Positions 54,392 through 64,000 of a DNA stretch of 64,000 nucleotides are shown here, piece by piece (the stretch's first letter is position 1; each line of letters starts with the position of its first letter). Source of the stretch: Desulfovibrio sp. (GTDB lineage: Bacteria > Desulfobacterota > Desulfovibrionia > Desulfovibrionales > Desulfovibrionaceae); NCBI RefSeq assembly GCF_009712225.1, contig NZ_WASP01000005.1, forward strand, positions 276,481-340,480, read 5' to 3'. The translations under genes were made by a program, and so were the position numbers. Below the pieces are notes generated by a model. It did not search any database, was not told the DNA's origin, and saw only the letters and a list, made by a program, of their open reading frames with translations.

Positions 54392-54429
54392 GCGGCGGCG
54401 CATGTCTGTTGCGTCGCCGCTTTTGTTTT
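54392..54429 (+). terminator. Rho-independent terminator of thrC
   Basis: GCGGCGGCGCA pairs with TGCGTCGCCGC (11 bp, one G-T pair) around a 7-nt loop and is followed by TTTTGTTTT. Confidence 0.92.
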
Positions 54430-54618
54430 GGGCTGTGAAAGGTGCATGTTAAGCAGGTCTGCAGACATATCGAATACCTGTATTCTGTGCGGGCATGCCG
54501 GTTCCACGGTTTTGCTCTGTTGAAGATCTTTCGCTCCCATTGGAAAAAAGCCGCCGAACCGGAACCTCTGGTTCGACGTTGTTTAGAACGACAGGCTTTT
54601 TACGAAAAAGGACGCTTT

Positions 54619-56667
54619 ATGTTTTTTCGCAGTATCAGAACTGCCATGTTGCTGGTGATCAGCCTCGTGGTGCTGGCAGTGCAGTCGGCTCTGGTTGTTG
54701 TGGTAACGCGCATGGGCGACGATGCAAATCTTGCGGCGCGTACCCACGAGATGGATCTTACAGCCGACACTGTTGCCAAATCTCTGGGCGATTTTGGAAC
54801 CCAGCTCGGCATGTTCGTCAACGGCGTTTCCAAGCCGCCCCGCTTGCGTGAATTTCTGCTGACAGGCGAAGACCAGAAGGGTACGGAAGTGTTTTTGGCG
54901 GCCATGTCACAGGCAGCGCCCGAGATCAACACGCTGTATCTGTTTGACGCCGCAGGCAAACAGGTTGTTACCTGCGCTCAGGGCAAGCTGGGTAAGCTCA
55001 GCAATCTGGCGGAGCGCGAATACATAAAGGCCGCACTGGCGGGCAAGACCGGTTACAGCTCTGCGCCGATCAAAAGCCTTGCCACCGGCAAACTTATCGT
55101 CAGCGTCACAGCGCCCATTTTTGACGCCAATGGCAAGCCCATCGGCGGCGTGGGCATGTCTTACGACATTGATGGCCTCACCAAAAATCTCAACGCCATC
55201 ACCCTGGGCAAGACGGGCCGTGTCATTGTGGTTTCGCCGCAGGGCGTTGTGATCAGTCACGCCAACAGCGAGCTTATACTCAAAAACATGGATGCCGAAC
55301 CGGGCGTGCGCGAAATGGTCAAGACCGAAACGGGCAGCGGTGTGGAATTTGTGCGTGACGGCGAGCAGCGCATGCTGGCATGGGACGCCGCCCCAAACTG
55401 GAACTGGCGCGTTGGTGTGAGCATCAGCCGCGAAGAGGTTGAGGCCCCCGCCATTGCCCAGCGCAATGCCATGCTGATTATCGGGGCCATTACCATTCTG
55501 GCTCTTGTGGGTATCTGCCTGTTCGCACTCGAAAAAGTCGTTGTGAGCCCCCTGCGGCAGCTGCAGGGCTTTGCCTCGGGTGTTGCGGGTGGCAATCTGA
55601 ATGCCGAGTTGTCCATCAATCTGCGCAATGAAATCGGCAGTCTGGCCGAGAGCCTGCGTGTCATGGTGGGCAGCCTCAAGGCCAAAATTGCAGAGGCTGA
55701 CGAAAAGAGTGCTCATGCGCTGGCAGAAACGGCCCGCGCGGCCCAGGCCAGGGAAGAAGCCGAGACGGCCCGTATTGCTGCCGAGCACGCCAAGGCCGAG
55801 GGCATGCTGCACGCGGCCACCGAGCTCGAGGGTGTGGTGGAAGCCGTGACCTCTGCATCTGAAGAGCTGGCCGCCCAGGTGGAACAGGCCAGCCGTGGCG
55901 CAGGGCGCCAGACCGCCCGCGTGGGCGAAACCGCCACCGCCATGGAGCAGATGAACGCCACCGTACTTGAAGTTGCGCGCAATGCCGGTCAGGCGGCGGA
56001 TTCTGCCAAAAACGCCAAAGGCAAGGCCGAGAGCGGCGCAGACGTGGTGGCCCGCGTGGTTACAGACATCAGCCGTATCCAGACCAGCGCCGTGGAACTG
56101 AAAACAGAGATGACCACGCTCGGCAAGCAGGCTGAAAGCACAGGGCAGATTTTGGGCGTGATTTCAGACATCGCCGACCAGACCAACCTGCTGGCCCTTA
56201 ACGCCGCCATCGAAGCTGCACGCGCTGGCGAGGCCGGGCGCGGTTTTGCCGTGGTGGCCGACGAAGTGCGCAAACTGGCGGAAAAAACCATGACCGCCAC
56301 CAAGGAAGTGGGCGACGCCATACGCGACATCCAGAACGGAACCCGCAAAAATGTTGGTAACGTGGATCAGGTCGTGGGCATGATAGATTCCACCACCGAG
56401 CTCGCGGGTACGTCTGGCACAGCCCTGCGCGAAATTGTCGAGCTTGTGGACGCCACGGCCCAGCAGGTGCAATCCATCGCCACGGCGGCAGAAGAACAGT
56501 CGGCCACCAGCGAAGAGATCAACCGTTCCATTGAAGACGTGAACCGCATCTCGCTGGAAACCAGCTCGGCCATGCAGCATTCTGCCGGGGCGGTGGCCGA
56601 GATGGCCCAGCAGGCCCAGGTGCTGCGCGGGCTCATTGCCAACATGAAGTCGGGAAGCGACAACTGA
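54619..56667 (+). CDS. Methyl-accepting chemotaxis protein with dCache sensor
   Basis: A 682-aa chemoreceptor with helix 1 at about 8-28, a ~250-residue periplasmic double-Cache sensor and helix 2 near 285-305. The sensor contains [19 protein letters not shown] and [25 protein letters not shown] region and a signalling domain follow, with the tip [20 protein letters not shown] and [18 protein letters not shown]. dCache sensors of this pattern bind amino acids, carboxylates or other small molecules; the ligand is unknown. The ATG at 54619 follows AAAGGA; the 59 codons upstream in frame have no such site. There is no C-terminal CheR-docking pentapeptide. Confidence 0.92.
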   Translation: MFFRSIRTAMLLVISLVVLAVQSALVVVVTRMGDDANLAARTHEMDLTADTVAKSLGDFGTQLGMFVNGVSKPPRLREFLLTGEDQKGTEVFLAAMSQAAPEINTLYLFDAAGKQVVTCAQGKLGKLSNLAEREYIKAALAGKTGYSSAPIKSLATGKLIVSVTAPIFDANGKPIGGVGMSYDIDGLTKNLNAITLGKTGRVIVVSPQGVVISHANSELILKNMDAEPGVREMVKTETGSGVEFVRDGEQRMLAWDAAPNWNWRVGVSISREEVEAPAIAQRNAMLIIGAITILALVGICLFALEKVVVSPLRQLQGFASGVAGGNLNAELSINLRNEIGSLAESLRVMVGSLKAKIAEADEKSAHALAETARAAQAREEAETARIAAEHAKAEGMLHAATELEGVVEAVTSASEELAAQVEQASRGAGRQTARVGETATAMEQMNATVLEVARNAGQAADSAKNAKGKAESGADVVARVVTDISRIQTSAVELKTEMTTLGKQAESTGQILGVISDIADQTNLLALNAAIEAARAGEAGRGFAVVADEVRKLAEKTMTATKEVGDAIRDIQNGTRKNVGNVDQVVGMIDSTTELAGTSGTALREIVELVDATAQQVQSIATAAEEQSATSEEINRSIEDVNRISLETSSAMQHSAGAVAEMAQQAQVLRGLIANMKSGSDN

Positions 56668-57125
56668 TGATAGCGTCTCTCGCGCAGGGCCCTGCTCCGG
56701 CGGGGTCCTGCACGGCATGACTGCCAGTCTTGCAAAATACAGATGTGTATGGGGTGAGCGCCAAATAGCCTGAAGCAGGAGGCGCTATGCGGCGCACCCT
56801 GTGTTTTGTGCGGTGCTGTGTACTGGTGGCCGAGCCGCATCTGGCGCAAAAAACGCTGCCCGTGGTTTCGTACCAGCACAGCGCGGTATTTACCCGTGCA
56901 GTTATGCCCTCAAGGCCTGAAGAACCAGAAGAAACGCGCATTGTGGCCGTCCGCCGGGGCGCGTTTTTGTGCGACGTGAAGAACCAGAAGAATTTTTTTG
57001 ATAGCAGGCGCTGAATACATACTGTTGCGATCAGAAATATTACCACAAGGCGCTCAGGGGGCTAATCCTGACCGCCTTGTGCATTATAATGGCGTGCGAG
57101 GTGCGCAAAGGCAGAATTACGCTCC
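56668..57125. other. Gap between the chemoreceptor and the C-GCAxxG-C-C gene
   Basis: 458 bp. It holds the doubtful 75-aa reading frame at 56787-57014 and a strong imperfect hairpin at 57045-57080 (ACAAGGCG...CGCCTTGT, 8 bp plus 5 bp around a C-C mismatch). The hairpin lies between convergent genes and has no proper T run. Nothing else is supported. Confidence 0.45.
56787..57014 (+). CDS. Small hypothetical protein (doubtful)
   Basis: A 75-aa frame with a good ribosome site (CAGGAGG seven bases before the ATG). The product has two or three Cys residues near the start (MRRTLCFVRCCVLVAEP) and a Glu/Pro-rich middle; the DNA repeats GAAGAACCAGAAGAA nearly twice. I recognise no family. It may be chance, since composition and amino acid pattern are not clearly protein-like. 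Confidence 0.3.
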   Translation: MRRTLCFVRCCVLVAEPHLAQKTLPVVSYQHSAVFTRAVMPSRPEEPEETRIVAVRRGAFLCDVKNQKNFFDSRR

Positions 57126-57599
57126 CTATTCAGCCGTATCAGCTCCAGAGGCGGTTTTTCTGCGGTTGGGTTCTGATGAATGGGTCATTTCTTCAAGGAA
57201 GTTATGCAAAAAACATATGGCGTCTACCGTGATGAGTTCGCACAAATGCGGCGGGTCATTGGGGTGGATGCCGCCGGGGCGCAGATCCTTGCAGGCGAGG
57301 CTGCTGAAGCGCTCGGTAAACTGGGTGGCAAAGCTGGCGCACAGATCCACAATGTCGCCTTCGTCCTTGCCCAGCTCTGCGCCGTGCAGGCCGATGAGCA
57401 GCAGACCGCCTTCCACCAGACCGCACTGGCCGCCAGTGCCGCCAGCGCCATGGCAACCCACAACAGCCGTGTACACCTGGGGGTGCAGAGGCTCCTGCAG
57501 CATGCTTTCAACGCAACGCAGCGTGGTGCGTGCGCAGTTCAGGTCCCTGTCCCAATAATAGTGGCGCACAAGGGCGGCCACTCTGTCGCGCGTGTTCAT
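57126..57599 (-). CDS. C-GCAxxG-C-C family protein
   Basis: A 157-aa protein with the pattern of the C_GCAxxG_C_C family: an early Cys (DLNCARTTLRCVE), then GCHGAGGTGGQCG, and later single cysteines (ACKD, HLCELI, ICFLHNF). Members are thought to be redox-active or metal-binding; many are exported, but no signal peptide is visible here. The start at 57599 follows AGAGGAA. It overlaps the stop of the surface-carbohydrate gene (ATGA), so the two are coupled. Confidence 0.82.
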   Translation of the reverse strand: MNTRDRVAALVRHYYWDRDLNCARTTLRCVESMLQEPLHPQVYTAVVGCHGAGGTGGQCGLVEGGLLLIGLHGAELGKDEGDIVDLCASFATQFTERFSSLACKDLRPGGIHPNDPPHLCELITVDAICFLHNFLEEMTHSSEPNRRKTASGADTAE

Positions 57600-59602
57600 G
57601 AATTTCCTCTCAGGTGAAGCAGTGTTTTCCATCGGGGAAGATCGACGTCCAGATCGAGATATTGGGGCGGAAGACGCAGCGGCGCGGCGGTTTGCAGGGC
57701 GCGGGCAACATCGTCCACGCTGCCTGTGCGGGGCAGGCTCTCCACGTCTTGCAAGGGGCAAAGGTCAAAATCGTCTGTGGGCAGCATGGCTACTACTGGC
57801 AGGCCCTTGATGGCGGCATCCAGTGCTGCGGTGGTAGAATTGGACGCCCACACCACAACGCCGGGCACGAGCTGGTCGGCAATGGGGCCGTCCACAACCT
57901 GCACCTCGGGCGCGCGGCGGCCAAGCAGGGCGTTGAGGCGTTCCTGAACCGGCAGATAGGGGTGCGGCTTTACACGAATATCCCATCCGTCCAGCAGGCC
58001 CGCGTGCAGTGCCCGGGCCAGCAGGGCCAGATGGGCCTCGGTTTCGTCGGCAAAAAAGCTGGTTACGACCAAAAGCTGGCGGTGTGCAGGATCTGCGCCT
58101 TCCGCCGTCGGTTGATCCTGTTTGGCCGGTTCCGCACCGTTGTCGGCAAGGTAGAGATAGCGCAGGGCTTCAACCTCACCCAGTCTTTTGCCAGGTACCC
58201 CCGCCTTGCGCCACTGAGTGCAGGCCGACTGCCCGTTGCCGCGCACGGCGTCGGGCTGAAAGGCGGCCAGATCGCCCAGAAAGGTACGCGGATCGTCAAA
58301 AAAACGAAAGTCCGTGGGGCGTATGGTGGAGTGCTGGGCCCCGATGACCGGGCCGTTGCCCGCATCGTGTACAGCCTGGGTGAGCATGCGCTCCCAGGGG
58401 CAGTTTTCCAGCGGAAACAGCGTCCAGCGCTGCTCGCCGGTCATGGCGGCATAACGCCTGAATGCCCGTTGTTGCAGACAGCGTTCGAGGCAACGCCAGC
58501 CCCGGAACGACTCAGCCCAGTAGGGGCCGAGATAGCTCCAGAAATCAAGGTGCGAGTCAGCAAAATGGAAGGCCGCACGGGCGTCCTTTTCAACGCGCAG
58601 GCTGGCCACGCACAGGCGGGCGTAGCGGAACAGGGCAGCCACGAGATCGCCGGTGGTCAAAAACTCTTCCAGATAGTGGAAGCTTGCGCCGTCCTTGCCC
58701 TCGCGCCTGAACCGGTCGCGCAGGGCCAGGCACTGGGCCAGGCTGAGCTGCGGCGCAGGAAAACGGATAAAGAGCCAGCGCACAAAATGCTTGCTCGTGC
58801 CTTCGCCAGCCTGTCCGGCGGTTTCATTCAGCGCGTTGTGCAGACTTTCCCAGTAGCGGCTGCGGAAGCGGCCTTTTTCAGCCGCCTTCATGTCGATGTT
58901 GGGAAAATAGGTGGCAATGGTGGCCGCCTGCCCTTCGGTGGGCGGCAGGGCGCTGTTGGCCGCAACCGGCGGCATGAGGCGACGTACGGTCCACCACCAG
59001 TAGGCGTAGCGCGCCAGAGCGCGCAGGGTAGGCGGCGTGGCGTCATAAATCTTGCGCAGCAGGCTTTTGGCCGGGGCTGGCGGGGTGGGGGTGTCGCAGT
59101 TTTCGGTAAACTGTCGGTGGCCTGTGCGGCACATGCTGGCCAGCGCGCCACGCAGATTGGCATCGCCGCCAAAAACACGCAGGGCAGCAAAACCGCCCTC
59201 GTCCATCAGGCGTTCTACAGCGCGCAGCTTGTACACAGTGTAAAGGCCGGGAGTCATCTTGGGGTGACGCTCGTACAAAAGCGAACACCACCACATGGAA
59301 AGTTTGTCTCCGCCGCAGAGCCAGTGCTGTATTTCGCTGCCGCCCACGCGCAACCGGCCCATATCGTGCGCCCAGGTCATGTGCTCGGAGCGGATCTGCG
59401 TGAGCTCGTCACGCAGGCGGGCAGAGAGCGAAATTTCGCCTTCGGGTGCTTCCCACCCGTCCCAGTGGACAATAACGCGTTCGGGCAGCGCACCGCCGGT
59501 TTCGCTCTCGGCCTTGCCGCTGGGGCCGTATCCAGGCGCAGTGCACAGGGTGCGCGCGGCTTCGGGCAAGGCAGGGCCTATGACAAGAACAAGCTCTTTC
59601 AT
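57596..59602 (-). CDS. Surface carbohydrate biosynthesis protein (TIGR04326-like)
   Basis: A 668-aa, soluble-looking protein. The C-terminal third resembles capsule or surface glycan glycosyltransferase-type folds: VVTSFFADETEAHLALLARAL, IRVKPHPYLPVQERL, and VVWASNSTTAALDAAIKGLP. The central part has HLDFWSYLGPYWAESFRGW and GAQHSTIRPTDFRFFDD. This layout matches the TIGR04326 group as I remember it; no enzyme activity has been assigned. It lies alone between mtnA and the C-GCAxxG-C-C gene, without other polysaccharide genes in the window. Confidence 0.7.
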   Translation of the reverse strand: MKELVLVIGPALPEAARTLCTAPGYGPSGKAESETGGALPERVIVHWDGWEAPEGEISLSARLRDELTQIRSEHMTWAHDMGRLRVGGSEIQHWLCGGDKLSMWWCSLLYERHPKMTPGLYTVYKLRAVERLMDEGGFAALRVFGGDANLRGALASMCRTGHRQFTENCDTPTPPAPAKSLLRKIYDATPPTLRALARYAYWWWTVRRLMPPVAANSALPPTEGQAATIATYFPNIDMKAAEKGRFRSRYWESLHNALNETAGQAGEGTSKHFVRWLFIRFPAPQLSLAQCLALRDRFRREGKDGASFHYLEEFLTTGDLVAALFRYARLCVASLRVEKDARAAFHFADSHLDFWSYLGPYWAESFRGWRCLERCLQQRAFRRYAAMTGEQRWTLFPLENCPWERMLTQAVHDAGNGPVIGAQHSTIRPTDFRFFDDPRTFLGDLAAFQPDAVRGNGQSACTQWRKAGVPGKRLGEVEALRYLYLADNGAEPAKQDQPTAEGADPAHRQLLVVTSFFADETEAHLALLARALHAGLLDGWDIRVKPHPYLPVQERLNALLGRRAPEVQVVDGPIADQLVPGVVVWASNSTTAALDAAIKGLPVVAMLPTDDFDLCPLQDVESLPRTGSVDDVARALQTAAPLRLPPQYLDLDVDLPRWKTLLHLRGNS

Positions 59603-59611
59603 GCTGAGTCC

Positions 59612-60718
59612 CTAGCGCCCCGTACCTGTGGTATCTGCGGCTTTGGCGATGTCTTCCGCCTCAGGGGCGGCGCTGGCCTCGTTCAGGGCCGCCCAGATGG
59701 CAAGACCGTAGGGCGGCTGCAGCACGCCCTTTTCGGTGATGATGCCGGTAATGAGCTCTGCCGGGGTTACGTCAAAGGCAAAATTGTACACGGGCACGCC
59801 CTCGGGCGTAAGGCGCTTGTCGCCCACGTGGGTGACTTCGCGTTCCGGGCGCTGTTCAATGGGTATGCCGCTGCCGTCGGGGGTGGTGGGGTCGATGGTA
59901 GAGAGCGGGGCGGCCACGTAGAAGGGAATATTGAAATGCTTGGCCAGCAGGGCCACGCCATAGGTGCCGATTTTGTTGGCAGCGTCGCCGTTGGCGGCAA
60001 TGCGGTCTGCGCCCACTACCACGCGCTGCACCATGCCCTTGCTCATGAGCAGGGCGCAGGCATTGTCGCAGGCCACGGTAACGGGAATGTTGTCCTTGTG
60101 CAGTTCCCAGGCCGTGAGGCGCGCGCCCTGAAGAAATGGACGTGTTTCGTCGGCAATGACCGTGATGCGCTTGCCCTGCTCGATGGCTCCGCGAATGACG
60201 CCAAGCGCCGTTCCGTAACCAGCCGTGGCCAGCGCCCCGGCATTGCAGTGGGTCAGCACGCAGTCGCCGTCCTGCAGGCATTCGCCGCCAAAACGGCCCA
60301 GGGTTTTGCAGGCTTCCACATCTTCGGCCTGCATTTTTGCCGCTTCGTCAAGAAAAATGGGCAGCAGGGTAAGGCGGTCGCCGCCGCCGTTGTTCATGGC
60401 CTTCCACCAGCATTTGCGCATACGGTCAACGGCCCAGCGCAGGTTTACGGCGGTGGGGCGGGCGTTTGCCAGCCGGTCAAGAAGCTCCTCGAGCTGGGTG
60501 GCCCAGTCGGGCCCGACTGTTTCGTTGAGGGCAAGGGCACAGCCCCAGGCCGCAGTAACGCCGATAGCAGGAGCACCGCGCACCACCATGGTTTGCAGTG
60601 CGTAAATAACGTCATCGGTATTGCGGCAAACTATGTCCGCCTCCTGCTCTGGCAGAACGCGCTGATCAAGCAGATGGAGCGCGAGGTTTTGTCTGTCAAA
60701 GCGAATGTGGTCTTCCAT
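59612..60718 (-). CDS. mtnA: Methylthioribose-1-phosphate isomerase
   Basis: MtnA isomerises 5-methylthioribose-1-phosphate to the ribulose form in methionine salvage. The 368-aa protein has the [13 protein letters not shown] phosphate-binding motif near 48-60, catalytic Cys158 in [18 protein letters not shown], and catalytic Asp238 in [12 protein letters not shown]. The [20 protein letters not shown] segment is also present. The start follows GGAGG. No other salvage gene is adjacent. The C-terminal ~25 residues are Ala/Thr-rich and probably disordered. Confidence 0.94.
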   Translation of the reverse strand: MEDHIRFDRQNLALHLLDQRVLPEQEADIVCRNTDDVIYALQTMVVRGAPAIGVTAAWGCALALNETVGPDWATQLEELLDRLANARPTAVNLRWAVDRMRKCWWKAMNNGGGDRLTLLPIFLDEAAKMQAEDVEACKTLGRFGGECLQDGDCVLTHCNAGALATAGYGTALGVIRGAIEQGKRITVIADETRPFLQGARLTAWELHKDNIPVTVACDNACALLMSKGMVQRVVVGADRIAANGDAANKIGTYGVALLAKHFNIPFYVAAPLSTIDPTTPDGSGIPIEQRPEREVTHVGDKRLTPEGVPVYNFAFDVTPAELITGIITEKGVLQPPYGLAIWAALNEASAAPEAEDIAKAADTTGTGR

Positions 60719-61052
60719 AGTTTCCTCCGTAGAGCTTCAATCTATTTCCCAATGGTACACTAGAATTGGGTGAAGGCAAAGCGCCGTGGGAGACCCCGCG
60801 CCGGAAACGGCGCAAAAAAACATGCCGCACCAAGGGGTTCTGCGCCGCGCAATGCTTTACAAACAGGCGCACGGCTGGCTATGCTGCGGCATGACAAAAT
60901 CGTCTTTGGCGCTTTGTGAGTGCGCTGAAGGCGCACGGGCTTTCTGTGCGGCTGAGCGACAGGGCGGAGTCCATGCCCGCGCTGTGCGGGCGTGACCTTG
61001 CCGCGGCTACATAGGAAAGACTGCATGTCGATCAACTTAGGAGCTATCAGAC
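60719..61052. other. Divergent promoter region of mtnA and the aminotransferase gene
   Basis: 334 bp with several short GC-rich hairpins (for example GCGCCG-GAAA-CGGCGC near 60800 and GCCCGC-GCTGT-GCGGGC near 60975). No S-box-like riboswitch, RNA gene or convincing reading frame was recognised. Confidence 0.45.
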
Positions 61053-62234
61053 ATGGAAGAGTTTTCGCGGATTCGCCGCCTCCCTCCCTACGTTTTTGCG
61101 GTGGTGGGAGATCTAAAAATGCGGCTGCGTCGGCAGAATATCGACATCGTGGACTTCAGCATGGGCAATCCGGACATAGCAACGCCCGCACCCATCGTCG
61201 ACAAGCTTGTTGAGGCAGCACAAAAGCCGGTGAACCACCGCTACTCGCTTTCGCGCGGTATTCCGAACCTGCGCAAGGCAATCTGTGATCGTTACGCCCG
61301 CCACTACGGTGTGCAGCTCGACCCCGATAGCGAAGCCATTGTGACCCTGGGTTCCAAGGAAGGTCTCGCCCACCTTTCGCTGGCCATTCTTGAGCCCGGC
61401 GACGTGGTGCTTGCGCCCGATCCGACCTACCCCATCCACAAGTATGCGCCCATCATCGCCGGCGCAGACGTGCGCAGCGTGCCCATCGGCCCTGGCCGTA
61501 ATTTTTTTGAAGATCTTGAGGCAGCCATGCGTCAGGCCTGGCCCAAGCCCAAGGTTCTCTTTATCTGCTACCCCCACAACCCCACCACCGAGGTGACGGA
61601 TCTGGAATTCTTCCAGAAGATTGTCGACTTCGCCAAGGAACACAAAATCTGGGTTGTACATGATCTGGCCTACGCCGATCTGGTGTTTGACGGCTACAAG
61701 GCCCCCAGCTTTTTGCAGGCCAAGGGTGCCAAGGACGTGGGCGTGGAATTCTATTCCCTGTCCAAGAGCTATTCCATGCCCGGCTGGCGCGTGGGTTTTG
61801 CCGTGGGTAACAAGGACCTCATCCACGCCCTTGCCCGCATCAAGAGCTATCTCGACTACGGCATGTTCCAGCCCATCCAGATTGCCTCTACCGTGGCCCT
61901 CAACGGTCCAGAAGACTGCGTGCACCAGATCCGCGACGTGTACCAGGAACGCCGTGACCGCCTTATCGAAGGTCTCAACCGTATCGGCTGGGAAACCCCT
62001 TCGCCCAAGGCGACCATGTTTGTGTGGGCGCACATTCCCGAACCCTTCCGCAAGATGGGCTCTGTGGAATTTTCCAAGCTGCTGCTGCAGGAAGCCCACG
62101 TGGCCGTTTCGCCGGGTCTGGGCTTTGGCTCGTACGGCGACGAATACGTGCGTTTTGCCCTGATTGAAAACGAGCACCGCACGCGGCAGGCCATCAGCAG
62201 CATGCGGCGGTTGTTGTCGGGCGTCGCCGACTAA
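61053..62234 (+). CDS. Class I/II aminotransferase, AlaC-like
   Basis: A 393-aa fold-type I PLP enzyme with [11 protein letters not shown], the NPTTE motif at 176-180, Asp204 and Tyr207 ([10 protein letters not shown]), PLP lysine Lys238 in [16 protein letters not shown], and a carboxylate-binding Arg in the C-terminal [13 protein letters not shown]. The overall pattern resembles the AlaC/LL-diaminopimelate-type aminotransferases. Because homoserine dehydrogenase follows 319 bp downstream, a role in aspartate-family or alanine metabolism is likely. The start follows AGGAG. Confidence 0.88.
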   Translation: MEEFSRIRRLPPYVFAVVGDLKMRLRRQNIDIVDFSMGNPDIATPAPIVDKLVEAAQKPVNHRYSLSRGIPNLRKAICDRYARHYGVQLDPDSEAIVTLGSKEGLAHLSLAILEPGDVVLAPDPTYPIHKYAPIIAGADVRSVPIGPGRNFFEDLEAAMRQAWPKPKVLFICYPHNPTTEVTDLEFFQKIVDFAKEHKIWVVHDLAYADLVFDGYKAPSFLQAKGAKDVGVEFYSLSKSYSMPGWRVGFAVGNKDLIHALARIKSYLDYGMFQPIQIASTVALNGPEDCVHQIRDVYQERRDRLIEGLNRIGWETPSPKATMFVWAHIPEPFRKMGSVEFSKLLLQEAHVAVSPGLGFGSYGDEYVRFALIENEHRTRQAISSMRRLLSGVAD

Positions 62235-62553
62235 AACTGTTTCGCCCTCCGCGCCTTTTTGTTTCCGGCGGCGTCAGGTGGTCTTTTTATTCCGGTCGAG
62301 TACCGTCTGGGTACACTCCCTGCATAAAAAGCCCGCCTTCCTTGCCGGAAAGCAATAATTCGCTGGATGGCAAAGCAGGTTCCGGACTGTTGCGGCTCCA
62401 GCAAAATACACAGCAAGAAAATGAAGTGACTGAAATCGGCGGGGTCGGGAGTATTTCCGGCCCCGCCGCAGCAACCATAAGGCCGCACACGGCCAACAAC
62501 CGCGCAGGCCCGCGGCGGACAGACCGGGGTTAGGCAGCAGATCTGGAGGCGAC
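62235..62553. other. Leader region upstream of homoserine dehydrogenase
   Basis: 319 bp. It holds a long hairpin with arms CGGCGGGG (62437-62444) and CCCCGCCG (62461-62468), and a smaller one (GGCCG-CACA-CGGCC, near 62482). No T run follows either. No leader peptide rich in Thr or Ile codons was seen. Confidence 0.45.
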
Positions 62554-63888
62554 ATGACGAAGAACAGCGAAAAACCCCTGGTAGTAGGCCTTGCGGGATT
62601 TGGTACGGTGGGCGGCGGTCTTGTGCGCCTGCTCGACGAAAATGCCGACCTTATCCGCCGCCGTTGCGGCCGCGCCATCGTGCTCAAAAAGGTGCTGGTG
62701 CGCAACGCCACCAAGGCCCGCAGCGCCCAGTTGCCCGCCGGAACAGAACTGACCACCGACTACCGCGCCCTTACGGATGATCCCGAAATCGACGTGCTGG
62801 TGGAGCTCATCGGCGGTATCGACAACGCCCGCACCATCATCGACCGCGCCCTCGACCAGGGCAAGCACATCGTTACCGCCAACAAGGCTCTGCTGGCCGA
62901 AGAAGGTCTGGCCCTGTTTCAGAAGGCCGACCGCAAAAAACGCATTCTGCGCTATGAAGCCAGCGTGGCCGGGGCAATCCCCATTGTGGAAACGCTGAAG
63001 GAAAGCCTGACGGGCAACCGCATTGAATCGCTCATGGGCATTCTTAACGGCACCAGCAACTATATTTTGTCCGAGATGACCAGCAACGGCATGGATTTTG
63101 ACGTCGCGCTCAAGCAGGCCCAGCAGCTGGGCTATGCCGAAGCCGACCCCACGCTGGACATCGACGGCCACGATGCCGCCCACAAGCTCATCCTGCTTAT
63201 CCGTCTGGCCTACGGGGTGCACTATCCCTACACGGCCCTTTCTGTGCGCGGCATTCGCGGGCTCTCGGGCATGGATATCCGCCTTGCGCGCGAATTTGGC
63301 TACCGTATCAAGCTCATCGGGCAGGTGCGCGAGGTTCGCAATGCCGAGGGCAGCGAGGGCGAGGACAATATCCGGCTTGAGGCTGGCGTGTTTCCTGCCC
63401 TTGTGTACCACAAGTTTCTGCTGGCCCGCGTGGGCGGCGTGTACAATGCCGTGCGCGTGGACGCCAACGCATCGGGTCCGCTGTTTTTCCACGGGCGCGG
63501 CGCGGGCGACCTGCCCACCGCCGGAGCCGTGCTTGGCGATTTGCTGGCCGTTGCCCGCGACGAGCGGCCCAACAACACCGGCTTTGTCACCAAGGAACTG
63601 CCCAAGGCCTCCATTGTGCCGCCGGAAGAATGGCGCTCGTGCTACTATGTGCGTGTCATGGTGCAGGACACCCCCGGTGTACTGCGCGACCTTTCCGGCT
63701 GCATGGCCGCCGAGGGCATCAGCATGGCCCAGGTTATCCAGAAAAGTGACGAAGGCAACGGCGTGCCGCTGGTCTTCATGACCCACGAAACCACGGCCCG
63801 TGCCATGAGCGACGCGCTGCAGCGCACCATGGACGCAGGCCTGCTCAAGGAACCCGCGGTGTACTTCCGCGTGTTGGGAGGAGCATGA
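62554..63888 (+). CDS. hom: Homoserine dehydrogenase
   Basis: NAD(P)-dependent reduction of aspartate semialdehyde to homoserine. The 444-aa protein has the Rossmann motif GLAGFGTVGGGLV at 12-24, VELIGGIDNAR, HIVTANKALLAEEG, the substrate-binding EASVAGAIPIVETL, GILNGTSNYIL, and catalytic YAEADPTLDIDGHDAAHKL. A C-terminal ACT domain (YYVRVMVQDTPGVLRDLSG) suggests feedback control by threonine. The start follows GGAGG. Its TGA overlaps the ATG of the next gene (ATGA). Confidence 0.95.
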   Translation: MTKNSEKPLVVGLAGFGTVGGGLVRLLDENADLIRRRCGRAIVLKKVLVRNATKARSAQLPAGTELTTDYRALTDDPEIDVLVELIGGIDNARTIIDRALDQGKHIVTANKALLAEEGLALFQKADRKKRILRYEASVAGAIPIVETLKESLTGNRIESLMGILNGTSNYILSEMTSNGMDFDVALKQAQQLGYAEADPTLDIDGHDAAHKLILLIRLAYGVHYPYTALSVRGIRGLSGMDIRLAREFGYRIKLIGQVREVRNAEGSEGEDNIRLEAGVFPALVYHKFLLARVGGVYNAVRVDANASGPLFFHGRGAGDLPTAGAVLGDLLAVARDERPNNTGFVTKELPKASIVPPEEWRSCYYVRVMVQDTPGVLRDLSGCMAAEGISMAQVIQKSDEGNGVPLVFMTHETTARAMSDALQRTMDAGLLKEPAVYFRVLGGA

Positions 63889-64000
63889 TACTTTTCGACG
63901 AACCATATGTCTCGCCGGAGCTGCTCGATTACGCGGCAGCACGGCGGGAACCGGTGCTCGACAATGCCGTGGGGGGGGGGGGGTTCCCCCCCCGCCCCCC
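63885..64000 (+). CDS. Unknown protein, N-terminal fragment
   Basis: An ATG overlapping the hom stop, preceded by GGAGGAG, opens a frame that runs to the window edge. About 28 residues are credible (MILFDEPYVSPELLDYAAARR and on to DNAV); after 63972 the sequence turns into G and C homopolymers. The tight coupling to hom suggests a functional link, but the family cannot be named safely from this much. Confidence 0.6.
   Translation, partial: MILFDEPYVSPELLDYAAARREPVLDNAVGGGGFPPRP

Noticed and set aside
57045..57080. The strong hairpin between the small doubtful frame and the C-GCAxxG-C-C gene as a rho-independent terminator.
   Set aside because: There is no T run on either strand next to the stem, so it is reported only as a hairpin.
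60719..61052. A possible SAM-related riboswitch upstream of mtnA.
   Set aside because: No S-box core elements were recognised; the region contains only short unrelated hairpins.

Overview
The window is GC-rich chromosomal DNA that reads like a Desulfovibrio-type (Desulfovibrionaceae) anaerobic sulfate/sulfite reducer. The indicators are a glycyl-radical isethionate sulfite-lyase, a Desulfovibrio-type porin, a cytochrome c maturation operon whose CcmE has cysteine in place of the usual haem-binding histidine, a Re-type citrate synthase next to isocitrate dehydrogenase and an aconitase family enzyme, and many sensory genes (two chemoreceptors, a citrate-type two-component system, a sigma-54 activator). 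Nothing was searched; all calls come from reading the translations and the DNA.

Layout. 1-3 kb: end of a TSUP permease, a LarA-type lactate racemase, a lipoate-protein ligase. 3.2-6.4 kb: marR-emrA-emrB efflux operon with a palindrome at its promoter. 6.4-16.1 kb: the most interesting region. islA (isethionate sulfite-lyase), islB (its activase), a PAS/AAA+/Fis sigma-54 activator and an EamA transporter run leftward. An amidohydrolase-like protein that has lost most metal ligands, an MHS-family permease and a TSUP permease run rightward. The 710-bp gap holds two divergent matches to the -24/-12 promoter and three copies of a GTCGCAA-N2-TTGCGAC dyad, so both arms look like one regulon of the local activator. 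16.2-25.3 kb: a complete citrate-utilisation island (2HCT carrier, citCDEFXG) with a convergent CitA/CitB-type two-component system. 25.7-33.7 kb: porin, MFS transporter, chemoreceptor, DUF2157/DUF4401-type membrane protein with a GDYxxLxY partner.

33.9-35.5 kb: an AT-rich, apparently foreign SIR2-domain gene sits directly downstream of an initiator tRNA (tRNA-fMet) that has its own promoter and terminator. 36-43 kb: CNNM/CBS membrane protein, then ccmE, ccmF, ccmA, ccmB, ccmC, a 45-aa CcmD-like gene and a TPR gene. 43.2-49.6 kb: aconitase-family hydratase, LysE exporter, icd and Re-citrate synthase carrying a C-terminal Cache-like domain; together these would convert oxaloacetate and acetyl-CoA to 2-oxoglutarate. 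49.8-57.6 kb: RNB ribonuclease, plsY, threonine synthase, a second chemoreceptor, a C-GCAxxG-C-C protein. 57.6-64 kb: a surface-carbohydrate protein, mtnA, an AlaC-like aminotransferase, homoserine dehydrogenase, and the first codons of a last gene that run into a G/C homopolymer tract at the window edge.

How it fits together. Isethionate would be imported (the MHS permease is the candidate), cleaved by IslA to acetaldehyde and sulfite, and the sulfite respired or moved by the TSUP protein. Citrate is both made (Re-citrate synthase) and split (citrate lyase) by genes in this one window, so the lyase is expected to be tightly controlled by the adjacent two-component system.
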